A stretch of DNA of 64,000 bases from Flabesymbios commensalis (taxonomy: Eukaryota > Annelida > Polychaeta > Terebellida > Flabelligeridae). This document shows positions 35,651-45,668 of the stretch, piece after piece. The position numbers were made by a program, and so were the translations under genes. The DNA lies in NCBI GenBank assembly GCA_964017125.1, contig OZ024909.1, positions 75,087,673 through 75,151,672 of the forward strand, read 5' to 3'. Numbering within the stretch: the stretch's first letter is position 1; every line of letters starts with the position of its first letter. The notes beneath the pieces were generated by a model that saw nothing but the letters and a program-made list of their open reading frames with translations, was not told where the DNA came from and searched no databases.

Positions 35651-35716
35651 CCTTGGATATGAAAGGGTGTATCTGCCACTTAACAAAGTGGCAGATACAC
35701 CCTTTCATATCCAAGG
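35651..35716. mobile_element. Perfect 66-bp hairpin element
   Basis: 30-bp arms (CCTTGGATATGAAAGGG...CCACT and its exact complement) around the loop TAACAA. Related hairpins lie at 33512-33579 and 35305-35380. With no coding capacity and three copies within 2.2 kb, this looks like a very short foldback MITE; the mobiliser is unknown. Confidence 0.82.
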
Positions 35717-35804
35717 AGGCGATTTAATCATAGCATTCAATGCTGGTGTAAGATCTCATCTCATGAGGGACCTGCAAGCGCGACAACTTGAAATAATGGG
35801 CCCT

Positions 35805-35935
35805 CGGTGGAGACGTTAGACCACCATTGAGCCGTGTTGTGTTTTGCTGAGGGACGCTAATCCAACGCTGTTTCATTTCTGGTCCAACGTCGTAGACGGT
35901 GGGCCAACGCTATGCCAACATGTTTTACCGTATTT
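35805..35935. mobile_element. Palindromic CCAACGTC-type MITE remnants
   Basis: Two degenerate family cores: GGTGGAGACGTTAGACCACC at about 35807 and CCAACGTCGTAGACGGTGGG at about 35883. Inverted flanks (AACGCTGTTTCATT / AACGCTATGCC) are weak. Confidence 0.55.
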
Positions 35936-35967
35936 CAGTCTGGATCATAAGATAAGCTGGAAACAGG

Positions 35968-36341
35968 TTAAAGGGACTGGCCCAGGCTAAAATCATAAAA
36001 AAATCGGTGATTTTATTTTGGCTTCTTAATATGACCATATGATGTAAACATGTCCATAGACTAGAACTGCAAAAGTTGTTTAATTTTTGTGCTGCGCATT
36101 CACCAGTTAGGCTAGATATAGAGACGAAATTCCTGATTTCTAATTATTGACAACCATGTCAAAAATTAGAAATACGGGAGTTTCGTCTCTATATCTAGTC
36201 TAACTGGTGAATGCGCAGCAGAAAAATTAAACAACTTTTGCAGTTCTAGTCTATGGACATGTTTACATCATATGGTCATATTAAGAAGCCTAATAAAATC
36301 ACCGATTTGTTGATGATTTTAGCCTGGGCCAGTCACTTTAA
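35968..36341. mobile_element. TTAA-1 foldback MITE, copy b
   Basis: 366 bp between TTAA 35968-35971 and 36338-36341. Both arms run AGGGACTGGCCCAGGC to the complement near 36330, with a centre around 36150. The flanking bases read CAGG|TTAA on the left and TTAA|CAGG on the right, a coincidental outer symmetry. Confidence 0.88.
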
Positions 36342-36706
36342 CAGGATAGAGATATATAGACCGGTGGCCATAGATATATATTCAGGGTATTAGTGTGTCA
36401 TTATTGTGAATATTCTCATAATATGGAACATACTTGTGAGTCCGTGTGTTGTGTTGAACACCTCTTACACCACATAATGTTTCAGAACATACACCTTCTG
36501 TCCATGGGCTCCAAACACAATCCTGAGGAGCGTCACCTATGCATGCACGCTCCTCCATATCTCCAGCAACCTTTTAGATTCAATTGCGCAGGCGTCCCTC
36601 CACAACCAGACCGAATTCTAAACACAGTTACAAATACGAAACCAAACGAAATTCTTCTCGAATAAAATGAGTTATTTTTGTTGTATAGACATGGATGGTA
36701 ATTATA
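36342..36706. other. Non-coding sequence
   Basis: A 90-residue frame at 36393-36665 has scattered Cys and His but no motif spacing that I recognise, and no splice or homology support. Left unannotated as a gene. Confidence 0.4.
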
Positions 36707-36964
36707 TTAACCCTTTCAGTGCGGGGATCGACTTTAGTCGTCAGAATCTGACGTCTATAGACATCAGATTCTGACGTCTAAAGTCGATCCCCACACTGTA
36801 AGAGTAGAAATATTTCTATAAAAAGTGGCCGTATAGGCCCATAACATAGGTATTCATATGAATCGTAAAGGACTAACTAAGACATTTACGATGATTTCAA
36901 GGTGAAAAACCCTCTGTAGTTACGATGTTTTTTTTACAAATTTATTCAGCGCTTTCAGGGTTGA
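36707..36964 (+). mobile_element. TTAA-5 MITE, copy c (best copy)
   Basis: TTAA 36707-36710 then CCCTTTCAGTGCGGGGATC; ends CGCTTTCAGGG with a decayed TTGA. The first ~95 bp is a nearly perfect hairpin, with arms GGGGATCGACTTTAGTCGTC and AGACGTC/AAAGTCGATCCCC meeting at about 36760. The rest carries the family landmarks. Confidence 0.8.
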
Positions 36965-37389
36965 AATATATCAATTATAAAAATAAATACTAACAATACT
37001 CCAGTATAAGAACCAGGTGTTAAATACCTTGGGCAAATCACGTGAATTAGTGTAAAGGAGCGCGCAAAGAGTAGCTCTGTCCGAAATTAACGTCGATACA
37101 CTGGTTTCAACCTTAACTCGACGAGGCCGCCACTAATGTGATTGCCTAGTCACATTGAGAAGTGAAAAAAGGATATATTCATGAAAGACCCACGTTGGCG
37201 AGCATGTTATCATAATGTCTAGGTCAAAATGTGGATCAGGCTGGCCGCGTAATCGCTTCCCGCAGCCAAGACGGTCTCTTAGCATCTCGGAATGAAGAAT
37301 ATGAAGTTGAACTACTTTATCGGTTGTTTGTAGTGTAGGCCTACTGTTCAATAGCCAGGACTGCGCACATTAGGTTCCAGGTCCCGTAG

Positions 37390-37485
37390 TCTCGTACATG
37401 TTACGATATATCGTAGGCTTCTGATTGGTCGAGATGGCCATCTCGACTAATCAGAAGCCTACGATATATCGTAACTTGTACGAGA
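37390..37485. repeat. 96-bp near-perfect palindrome
   Basis: Arms 37390-37434 and 37441-37485 pair with two mismatches in 45 bp (TCTCGTACATGTTACGAT...GTCGAGA) around TGGCCA. The SINE at 37493 uses a target site that overlaps the last bases of this palindrome (ACGAGAATACGGG starts at 37480). Confidence 0.88.
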
Positions 37486-37492
37486 ATACGGG

Positions 37493-37802
37493 GGCGGGGG
37501 CCCTAGGGTAGTGGTTAGCACCGCTGCCTTTCACGCCAGAGTTCGGGGTTCGGTTCCCGGTCTCGGCGGTTTGAAAGAAACACAAATGTTTCTTCCCCAT
37601 CCACGTGTGAAAGTTAGTATTGTGGGGAGCCTCCGTGACCGAGAGGTAGCGTGCTCGGTCTCAGACCGCCAGGGCTCGAATTTCGAACCCTGTGTCTGGA
37701 GGACAGTGTCATCCCAATCATCTCACCATCCTCAGGAGGTTCTCCTGGCCCAGTTTAGCCTATATGTGCACAAAGGTGGCCTAAAGCCCGATTCATTTCA
37801 TT
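37493..37802 (+). mobile_element. Dimeric tRNA-derived SINE, copy 1
   Basis: A 13-bp target duplication, ACGAGAATACGGG, flanks it (37480-37492 and 37803-37815). The first unit has A-box-like GTAGTGGTTAGCACCG and B-box GGTTCGGTTCCC. After a linker with GTGAAAGTTAGTATTG, the second unit has GACCGAGAGGTAGCGTGC and CTCGAATTTCGAACCC. A short (CATTT)n tail closes it. The order is head, linker, second tRNA-like unit, unique body, tail. Copy 2 is at 39646-39968; degraded copies are at 47205 and 52750. The 144-residue frame across it is an artefact. Confidence 0.88.
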
Positions 37803-37815
37803 ACGAGAATACGGG

Positions 37816-38700
37816 CCCAGGGTTTAGTTGGGTTATAGATCAAATCACTGTCAAGAATGATAAAATAGCGGAGGGCTCAACTCAGAAATTTGGTTTTTGT
37901 AGCTGCAATGAGAAAAGGTTTGACATATTACCCTATGTTTCGTGACTAAGCAAAAACAACGTTTTATCTGATCTGGATTGTGTTATATGCTCCAACTTTT
38001 AGAAAAAAATTAAAGAGCTCAATCACTTTTTTTGCAAATCAATGTCGCGTCTCGTGAGAGAATTGAGCTGCTCTGTGCAAGAGAAAGAATTATATCGACC
38101 TGTAAATGTTCTATGGAAAATATTGTGAATATATATCATGTATCACTCTCACCTTGCTGATCTCCATCGTGACTGTCGACCACTCGCTCTACAAGTATTT
38201 GGATTGCACAGATCCCAAGGGCGCCAATCATTGTACTCACAGCGTCTGGGGGCGTTGCCAGTGCAAGCCTCGGTTTGTGTTAGCCTGTCGCAAGGTACAT
38301 AGTACCTTAACAGGAAATACATACGATCAAGCTCTTTTATCATCAAAGTAATTTAGTTCTCACATTATGGTGAACGAAAATAGTTTATTATTTATAATAA
38401 AGGTTCAGAATCTCCTTTTTATATTGAGGGATCATACGTTTACATCAAATGAATATTCAGGATATTGTTACTCAAGTCTTCATTTTAATTGTAATGACAA
38501 AATGTAAAATTTAAAAATGCCCCAAATGTTTTAATGATTGTCCCGATGAACCATTTTTGTTTCTCGATCGCATACATTGATTTGTGACTGGCAGTGCTGC
38601 ACAATTTCCATTTTAAATTTTGAATGATATACTTCACTTTAAAACATAAACTTAATTTCAGGTTGAGATCCATATCTGCACATTGGAACAATTTCTCTCG
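37816..38700. other. Non-coding sequence
   Basis: No gene or element recognised. Short frames at 38106-38351 (plus) and 38149-38346 (minus) overlap on opposite strands and lack domains. Confidence 0.45.
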
Positions 38701-38704
38701 GTTT

Positions 38705-38795
38705 ATTTTAGGCCCACCCACATGCGCAGCACAGTCAAATTTCTCAGGAGTTGAATCTACTGAAATGTAAATATTATGGTTCGATGACGAAAAAC
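38705..38795. repeat. Dispersed repeat fragment, related to 49685-49775
   Basis: Shares GCGCAGCA, CAGGAGTTG, ATCT and AATGTAAATATTAT in the same order and spacing with 49685-49775, the same strand. The two are roughly three-quarters identical over 80 bp. Family unknown. Confidence 0.6.
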
Positions 38796-39645
38796 GACCT
38801 ATTAAAACTAGGTCTTTTTCAACCGGCGAAATCTAGTGAACATTTTAGAGCTAATCTATTTAGAAATATGGGGTATCTGAGGCAGAGCCTTGCGATGTCA
38901 TCTGGGTAGAGTAGGTGATTAGTCCAGTGGATTTTGACTAAAGCGTGTTTCGCGGTATGGACGATGTTTTATGATTGATTCTGATAGTATGGGGTGTCCC
39001 GAGCAGAAATTAGCCGGGTGCCACTTTGGCCCCCTTGGGCGCAATTTTTCAAGGGCAAAAACAAAATGGCCGCCAGATATTTCAAGGTCAAATATGTTTT
39101 TTTCAACAAATGAAGCCAGGAACAAGTGTAATACCTCATTTTCATGTGATTTTGACTGGGCAATCCATTTCTTGTATTATTTTTATGATATAAAGTCATC
39201 TTCAAGGTCAAAACGTCAATTTCAAGGTCAAATAAGCAAAAATACCCTTTTTAACAAATAAAGCTAGGAACATGTGTAATACCACTTTTTCGTTGGATTT
39301 TGTCTGAAAAATCCATTTATGGTATTATTTTGGTGATCCAAGGTCATCTTTAAGGCCGAAAGGGCATTGCCAAGGTCAAAAACAAAATAGCCGCCAGATA
39401 TCTCAAGGTCAACTATGATTGTTCAACAAATGAAGCCAGGAACAAGTGTAATACCTCCTTTTCGTGTGATTTTGACCGGGCAATCCATTTCTTGTATTAT
39501 TTTCATGACTCAAGGTCATTTTCAAGGTCAAAAAGTCAATTTCAAGGTCAAATAAGCAAAATGACCATTTTTAACAAATCAAGCCAAGAACATGTGTAAT
39601 ACCTTTTTTTCATGTGATTTTGTCTGAAAAATCCATTCATGGTAT

Positions 39646-39968
39646 ATTGGGCGGGGGCCCTAGGGTAGTGGTTAGCACCGCTGCCTTTCACGCCAGAGTC
39701 CGGGGTTCGGTTCCCGGTCTCGGCGGTTTGAAAGAAACAAAAATGTTTTTTCCCCATCCACGTGTGAAAGTTAGTATTGTGGGGAGCCTCCGTGACCGAG
39801 AGGTAGCGTGCTCGGCCTCAGACCGCCAGGGCTCGAATTTCGAATCCTGTGTCTGGAGGACAGTGTCATCTTAATCATCTCACCACCCTCAGGAGGTTCT
39901 CCTGGCCCAGTTTAGCCTATATGTGCACAAAGGTGGCCTAAAGCCCGATTCATTTCATTTCATTTCAT
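39646..39968 (+). mobile_element. Dimeric tRNA-derived SINE, copy 2
   Basis: Same structure as the copy at 37493 (A-box GTAGTGGTTAGCACCG, B-box GGTTCGGTTCCC, second unit GACCGAGAGGTAGCGTGC), with a longer (CATTT)n tail. A target duplication of about 10 bp, TTCATGGTAT, lies at 39636-39645 and 39969-39978. It is inserted in the left arm of the 4.27-kb foldback element, so the SINE is younger than that element. Confidence 0.9.
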
Positions 39969-40329
39969 TTCATGGTATTATTTTGTCTCTTTGACGTGAT
40001 TTTTGACTGAATAATCTATTCTTGATACTATTTTGATTATAAAAGTTCATCTTTAAGGTCAAAATGTCAATTTCACGGTCAAGTAAAGGAGAATATGATT
40101 TTTAACAAATACAGCTAGAACATGTGTAAACAACTTTTTTTCGTGGGATTTTGAGCGAAAAATGTCTTTTTCCTATTACTTTGGTGATTTAAAGTCATCC
40201 TCAAGGTCAAATATATGTTTTAGCGTATAAGCTAGAAATTGGAGCACGTATACTACCTTGTGTTGGGTTTTATTTTGACTGGATAATCTAATTCTGTTGG
40301 ATTTAAATGATCAAACATGCTCAAGGTGA

Positions 40330-42230
40330 AGACATCGGCTCGAAGGCATTGAATGACAATTAACAGAGATGTGTTAAAGAGTAATGGAAAAGTTCTAACG
40401 GTCGATGAGGAGGTATTAAAGGGCAATGAGAAGGCGATAAAGGACAATGAAAAGGCATTAAAGGGCAATGAGGAGGCATATTATAGAGAAATGAGGAGGC
40501 GTTAATGGGCCACAAGAGGCGTTACAGAGCCACCTAGGGCCTTATAAGGTGAGAGAGAGGCATTATGGAACTATGGAGAGGCACTAAAGGGAGACAATAA
40601 TGCGTCTTCATAGCTTTTAGTTTAATGCCTCTTCTTTGCAATTGAAGGCTTTTCTTTTGCCCTTTAATGCCTCTTCTTCACACTGAACGCTTCTCCATTG
40701 CTCTTTAATTTAACTCTCCGTCACATTTTAAAGCTTTACCATCAATCTTTAACGCCTCCCCATGGTCCTTCGACGCCTCCCCATCGCCATTTATCGTCTC
40801 TCATCGCCCTTCAATGCTTTTGGATCTACCTTTATATTTTTTCTTCGTCCTATAACGCCTTTCCGTCACCCTTTAACGCTTCTTCGGTGAAATTTAACGC
40901 CTCCTCATCGCCCTTTACTGGCTTCCCATCACCATTTAACGCCTCTCCATCACTATTTACCGCCGCTTCATCGCCCTTTAACCCTTTAGCATCACCATTT
41001 AACGCATCTGCAGCACCTTTTTAACGCCTCTCCATCAACCTTTTAGTGCATCTCCATAACCTTTAACACTTTTTCTTGGCCCTTTGACGCCTTTCTGTCA
41101 CTCTTTGACATCTCTCCGTCATAATTTATTTTTTCTCAGTTGCCCTTTAGCGATTCCCGATATCTTTAACGCCTTCTCATCGCCCTAAAACACATATCCA
41201 TCACCCTTTAGCACCACCGCATCACCTGTCATTTAATGCTTCCTCGTCACCCTCTAATGCTATTAAATACCCCTTTCATGCCACCCACCAACACACCATA
41301 AACGCCTTCCCATCGCCATTTAACTCATCTGCAGCGCCTGTTAGCATCTCTCCATCACCATTTAATGCATCTCCATCAACCTTTATTACTTTTCCAATGC
41401 CCTTTGACGTCTCAGTCACCATTTAACGCTTCTCTGTTGCCCTTTAGCAATGCTCCGTTGTTTTAACACTTTCTACTCACCCTCACACGCTTATCCAGCA
41501 CACTTCAACTCCTCCCCATTGCCCTTCAGCGCTTTTCCATAGTCGTTTAACGTTTCATGGTCGCCCTTTAACGACTCCTCATCACCCATTACCGCCTTCC
41601 CATCGCCATTTAAAACTTTCCCATCACCATTTAATGCCTCACCATCGCCCTTTACTACATTCGCATCGCCATTTAACGCATCTGCAGCGTCTATTAGCGC
41701 CTCTCCATCAAAGTTTAATGCATCTACATCACTTTTAACACTTTTTCGGCCTTTAACGCCCATTGCCCTTTAACGATTCTCTGTCTTTTTTAATGCCTTC
41801 TCATTGCACTTAGACACCTATCCATCAACCAGTAGCACCGCCCCATCACCCGTTAACGTACTTCCTTGTCACCGTTCCATAGCCCTTTCATGCCACCCCG
41901 CCACCTTTTAATGCATCTTGTCGCTCTTTAACGCCCCATTTTTGCCCCTTAGCGCATCCTCGTTGTCATTCACCGCCTCCTCATTGCCCTTCAATGCCTC
42001 CTCATTGCCCTTTAATGACCACTCATTTTCTTTTAACCCTTCTTACTCGCTCTTTAGCGCCTCTGGGGCGCCTTTTTAACAACTCGTCGACATCCTTTAA
42101 TGCCTCCCCATTGTCTTTTCCCGCCTCTCTGTCACCTTTTACCGACTCTCCATTGATCTTTTATGCTTTTTCGTCGCTATTTGACGCCTCTGCGTGACCC
42201 TTTGATGCCTTCTAGTTGTCTGATCATTTC
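40330..42230. repeat. Degenerate ~21-bp minisatellite with a strand switch
   Basis: The consensus is near CCTTTAACGCCTCCCCATCGC. From about 40340 to 40600 the unit appears as its complement (GAGGCATTAAAGGGCAATGA), and from about 40615 to 42220 as the forward form. The core is therefore itself an unequal inverted repeat, switching near 40605. Copies are poorly conserved and unit length varies around 18-24 bp. Frames such as 40698-41024 (repeating SPFNAS) and 41491-41763 (minus) exist because 21 is a multiple of three; I do not regard them as genes. Confidence 0.85.
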
Positions 42231-43192
42231 ACTCTGATGATGTTTATTCATTAAAACCCTACTAGAATTAGATTATCCGGTTAAAGATACACCAAGACAA
42301 TTTATTATGTGTGCTCCAATATGTAGAATACTACGTTAAAATAATATTTGACCTTGATATTTACATTTGACCTAGAGGATCACCTCAAATAACCAAAATC
42401 ATACCAGAAAGATATTGTCCTAGCTTAATTGTTGAAAATCATATTTTCGCTTACCTGACTTTGAAATTGACACACTGACCTTGAAAATGACCTTTAATTA
42501 TAAAAATAGTAGCAGAAATGGATTATTTGTCAATATTACACTAAAAAGACGTACAACACTTTTTGCTATTTATGTTTGTTAATTGAATTTTGATGACCTT
42601 GAATTGAAATTGATCTTGAAGATAACCTTTAATCACTCAAATAATACTATAATTGGATTTGTCAATCAAAATCCCATAAAAAGAGGTATTACACACATTC
42701 CTAGCTTTATTTGTTAAAAATGATATTTCCTCTTACTTCACCTTGAAATTGACCCCTTTGACCTTGAAGATGACCTTGAATAATCAAAATAATATCAGAT
42801 ATGGAATTGCATGAGGTATTACACATGTTCCTAGCTTTATTTGTTAAAAACAGTAATTTTGCTTAATTGACCTTGATATTTGACCTTTTGACCTTGAAGA
42901 TGACCTTGAATCATGCAAATAATACAAGAAATGAATTGCCCGGTCAAAATCACATGAAAATGAGGTATTACACTTGCTCCTGGCTTCATTTGTTGAAAAA
43001 TCATATTTGACCTTGAAATATTTGGCGGCCATTTTGTTTTTGCCCTTAAATAATTCCGCCCAAGGGTTCCAAAGTGGCCCCCGGCTGATTCCTGCTCAGG
43101 ACATCCCTTAGAACCAGAATCAATCATAAAACATCGTCCATACCGCGAAACACGCTTGAGTAAAAAAATGCCATTTGACAACTGGACTAGAT

Positions 43193-43800
43193 ATGGGGAA
43201 TACAATCTCAATGACAATGTACTCATCAGCGAAGGGCTAGAGTGATGATAATATGCGTACTTTTCGTAGTGGATAATCGGAAGATATAATTTGGAAATGT
43301 ACATTTACATATTAGTTTCTCTTGAGAATGCACCAGAACAGCCCACAAACAGTAAGATTTTTTTTACTGAAATATGCTGCAGCCATCAACAGTTCGTGAT
43401 TTGGTCTAGCCTTGAAAGAGTCATAAATACCCAAAACCAAACGATGTAGAAACATTTTAGCGCAATCACGCAGTAAACTTTTGCACTGTTTGTACATGCA
43501 TTGCTCGACATTATTATTTCCTAAATTATCTTCATCTTAGCTGTCATTTACCCATTCTCTTTTGCATTGTGTATTAGCTCTCTACCGGATTATCAGTATA
43601 ACATAATTGATATATAAATACCGTAGTTTTTCAATCCGTCTGATGGAAGTTCAAATGAAACTATGCATACTTTGTCTGGTGGATGTTTTCACCGAAGTCT
43701 AACAAGATACAGGTTATACTCCAATACACCAACCACTTTTGTGTGTAACCACCCATGATGACAACGTGATTAATCAACTGCTATGGGGTGATAAAAGTAT
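43193..43800. other. Non-coding sequence
   Basis: No gene or repeat recognised. Confidence 0.5.
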
Positions 43801-43805
43801 GGTAT

Positions 43806-44109
43806 CTCACTCACTCACTCACTCACTCACTCACTCACTCACTCACTCACTCACTCACTCACTCACTCACTCACTCACTCACTCACTCACTCACTCACTC
43901 ACTCACTCACTCACTCACTCACTCACTCACTCACTCACTCACTCACTCACTCACTCACTCACTCACTCACTCACTCACTCACTCACCCACCCACACACAC
44001 ACTCACTCACTCACTCACTCACTCACTCACTCACTCACTCACTCACTCACTCACTCACTCACTCACTCACTCACTCACTCACTCACTCACTCACTCACTC
44101 ACTCACTCA
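43806..44109. repeat. (ACTC)n microsatellite
   Basis: About 300 bp of uninterrupted ACTC apart from a short CACCCACCCACACACAC variant at about 43984-44002. The open frames encoding Thr-His-Ser-Leu repeats in two phases are artefacts of the repeat. Confidence 0.98.
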
Positions 44110-44402
44110 TTTTTGATATCATATCAAGGGCTCTTATAATATTGATTTATAAATAATGCGCAATAAGAACTGCTGGTCATATACAACGTAATTATTGCAA
44201 TTTTTTGCATTAATCCTGCAAGTGAAACCATAGCGGCTAAAATGTTAATTAGAGAATGGACTTTACTGGAGCTGATCACATACTTCAATTAGCATACTTT
44301 GCATTCAAGGTCAAGATCTGTAGTTAGGTGAAGTTCAGTTGTTACGCATGTCTAGACCACAGCAAAGCGATGTCATAAACCAGACAGAGAACAAGAGTCA
44401 CT

Positions 44403-44469
44403 GCCCAATATCAGATCAATGTTGTTCTACCGTCTACGACGCTGGTACAACATTGATTTGATATTGGGC
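44403..44469. mobile_element. Palindromic MITE, 67 bp
   Basis: Inverted arms GCCCAATATCAGATCAATG and CATTGATTTGATATTGGGC around the family core CCGTCTACGACGCTGG. Ends are not the usual CAGCAAACAC but the core is the same. Confidence 0.78.
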
Positions 44470-44700
44470 CGATGTCTGGTGTTCGCAAGTAATGCAAAAT
44501 ATCATGTGTGATAGCCCCATCCTGACAGCACAGGTAGATTTCACTGTAGAACCTGTTTATCTCTACTATCAGGTGTAATAACGACCAATGAATATGTTTA
44601 GACCAATAAAAACTATCAGGTGGTGTGAGATGGCACAGAGACACTAAATCAACACAGGTAATGTAACGGGCTCTCGACAGTAAACGCAAACTATTTGTAT

Positions 44701-44760
44701 AACATTTATACAATGTTGGACCAACGTCGAAGACGTTGGGTCGACGTTGTATAAATGTTA
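44701..44760. mobile_element. Palindromic MITE, ~60 bp
   Basis: Arms AACATTTATACAATGTTGG and the complementary ACGTTGTATAAATGTT around CCAACGTCGAAGACGTTGG. Matches the inner half of the complete copies at 45938 and 55330. Confidence 0.78.
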
Positions 44761-44954
44761 TTACTTCTAACAGACTCACTTTTGAAAATTTGAAAATTAT
44801 TTAAAGTGGTGGTTCACTGTGAACTATTAAAGGGTTGAGGGTATATCAGAGATATTAATGATACACGCCACCTGGTGAGTATATATAAACAGGCATCCGA
44901 CTAGACAAAGGCTTTATAAAGGATAACGAGGTTAACTCGTAGTGAGTAGGCACT

Positions 44955-45018
44955 CTTCTATTCTATTCTATTCTATTCTATTCTATTCTATTCTATTCTA
45001 TTCTATTCTATTCTATTC
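44955..45018. repeat. (ATTCT)n microsatellite
   Basis: About 12 perfect copies of the pentamer. Confidence 0.98.
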
Positions 45019-45059
45019 CAATCCACTGTACATCAGCAGTGGGCGAATATTTACAACAC

Positions 45060-45330
45060 GGTAATGGGTGATGCTTTATCAACATTCCACTCGCAGAACT
45101 CTGTCATGGGTCAGCAAACAGGTCACATTGAATGATGGAGGCTCAAAGTTGGCACAGCTCTGTAGACGGTGGCCGGCACTGGGCCTCCATAAGGTCTTTA
45201 GACGAGGTATCCATCGGGGAAGAGATATCCCAGTGCACACAAGTAGTTAACCCTATGGTGTTTCAATGTTGGTCCAGCGTCGCAGACGGTGGACCAACTT
45301 TGAACCACCATTGGGTCAGTACATCGAAAA
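45060..45330. mobile_element. Palindromic CCAACGTC-type MITE remnants
   Basis: Family cores at about 45155-45185 (GTAGACGGTGGCCGGCACTG) and 45262-45320 (GTTGGTCCAGCGTCGCAGAC, then GGTGGACCAACTTTGAACC). Outer ends decayed. Confidence 0.55.
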
Positions 45331-45668
45331 TTGATGTCATCCCAAGGAACCGCTTTAATATAGACTATAGTTTCGATATTTCTATAAAATTAGATACATA
45401 CTTAATAATTTTTGCATGGTGGAGTAGAATGTAGTCTATAGTTCTCAAAAAACTAGATTACAAATAATGCTTACAACGCGAGATATATTAGACTGAATGA
45501 CAGCTCTCTCACACAGCTCAAGCATGGATAGATGACATTGCTGAAGGAGTGTAGAGATGTATATATATATATGGCATTTCTTAATAAGTTGTAAACCCTG
45601 ATAGACAAATATGATTAAAGGTCTCACAACCCCATCATTAGTGTACACACCCTTGGATTTCGGCTTAT

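Larger units (their letters stand above)
38920..43189. mobile_element. 4.27-kb foldback element with TAGTCCAGT ends (Academ-like, non-autonomous)
   Basis: It begins TAGTCCAGTGGATTTTGAC and ends ACAACTGGACTA, with GAT on both sides (38917-38919, 43190-43192), a 3-bp duplication. The first nine bases and the duplication length match the Academ-like element at 8969. The arms (38920 to about 40300; about 42280 to 43189) are inverted and contain ~150-bp subunits; the phrase ACAAATGAAGCCAGGAAC or its variant recurs at 39107, 39255, 39427 and 39575. A 1.9-kb minisatellite fills the middle and a SINE is inserted in the left arm. No transposase is recognised, so it would depend on one in trans. Confidence 0.85.

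Noticed and set aside
36393-36665. A 90-residue Cys/His-containing frame
   Set aside because: No regular metal-binding spacing, no homologue recognised, no splice context.
37510-37575. Possible functional tRNA gene
   Set aside because: A- and B-box-like sequences are present but the cloverleaf is poor, and the unit is part of a dimeric SINE with target duplications.
37511-37945. A 144-residue plus-strand frame, similar to one at 39614-39874
   Set aside because: Both cover the tRNA-derived SINE; similarity reflects the shared mobile element.
40698-41024. A 108-residue frame with repeating Ser-Pro-Phe-Asn-Ala-Ser
   Set aside because: The ~21-bp minisatellite has a length divisible by three, which keeps a frame open; the same happens on the other strand at 41491-41763.
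40330-42230. Regularly spaced repeats resembling a CRISPR array
   Set aside because: Units are degenerate with no distinct spacers, the strand flips inside the array, and the context is an animal foldback transposon.
43739-44156. Two overlapping frames encoding Thr-His-Ser-Leu repeats
   Set aside because: Pure (ACTC)n translated in two phases.
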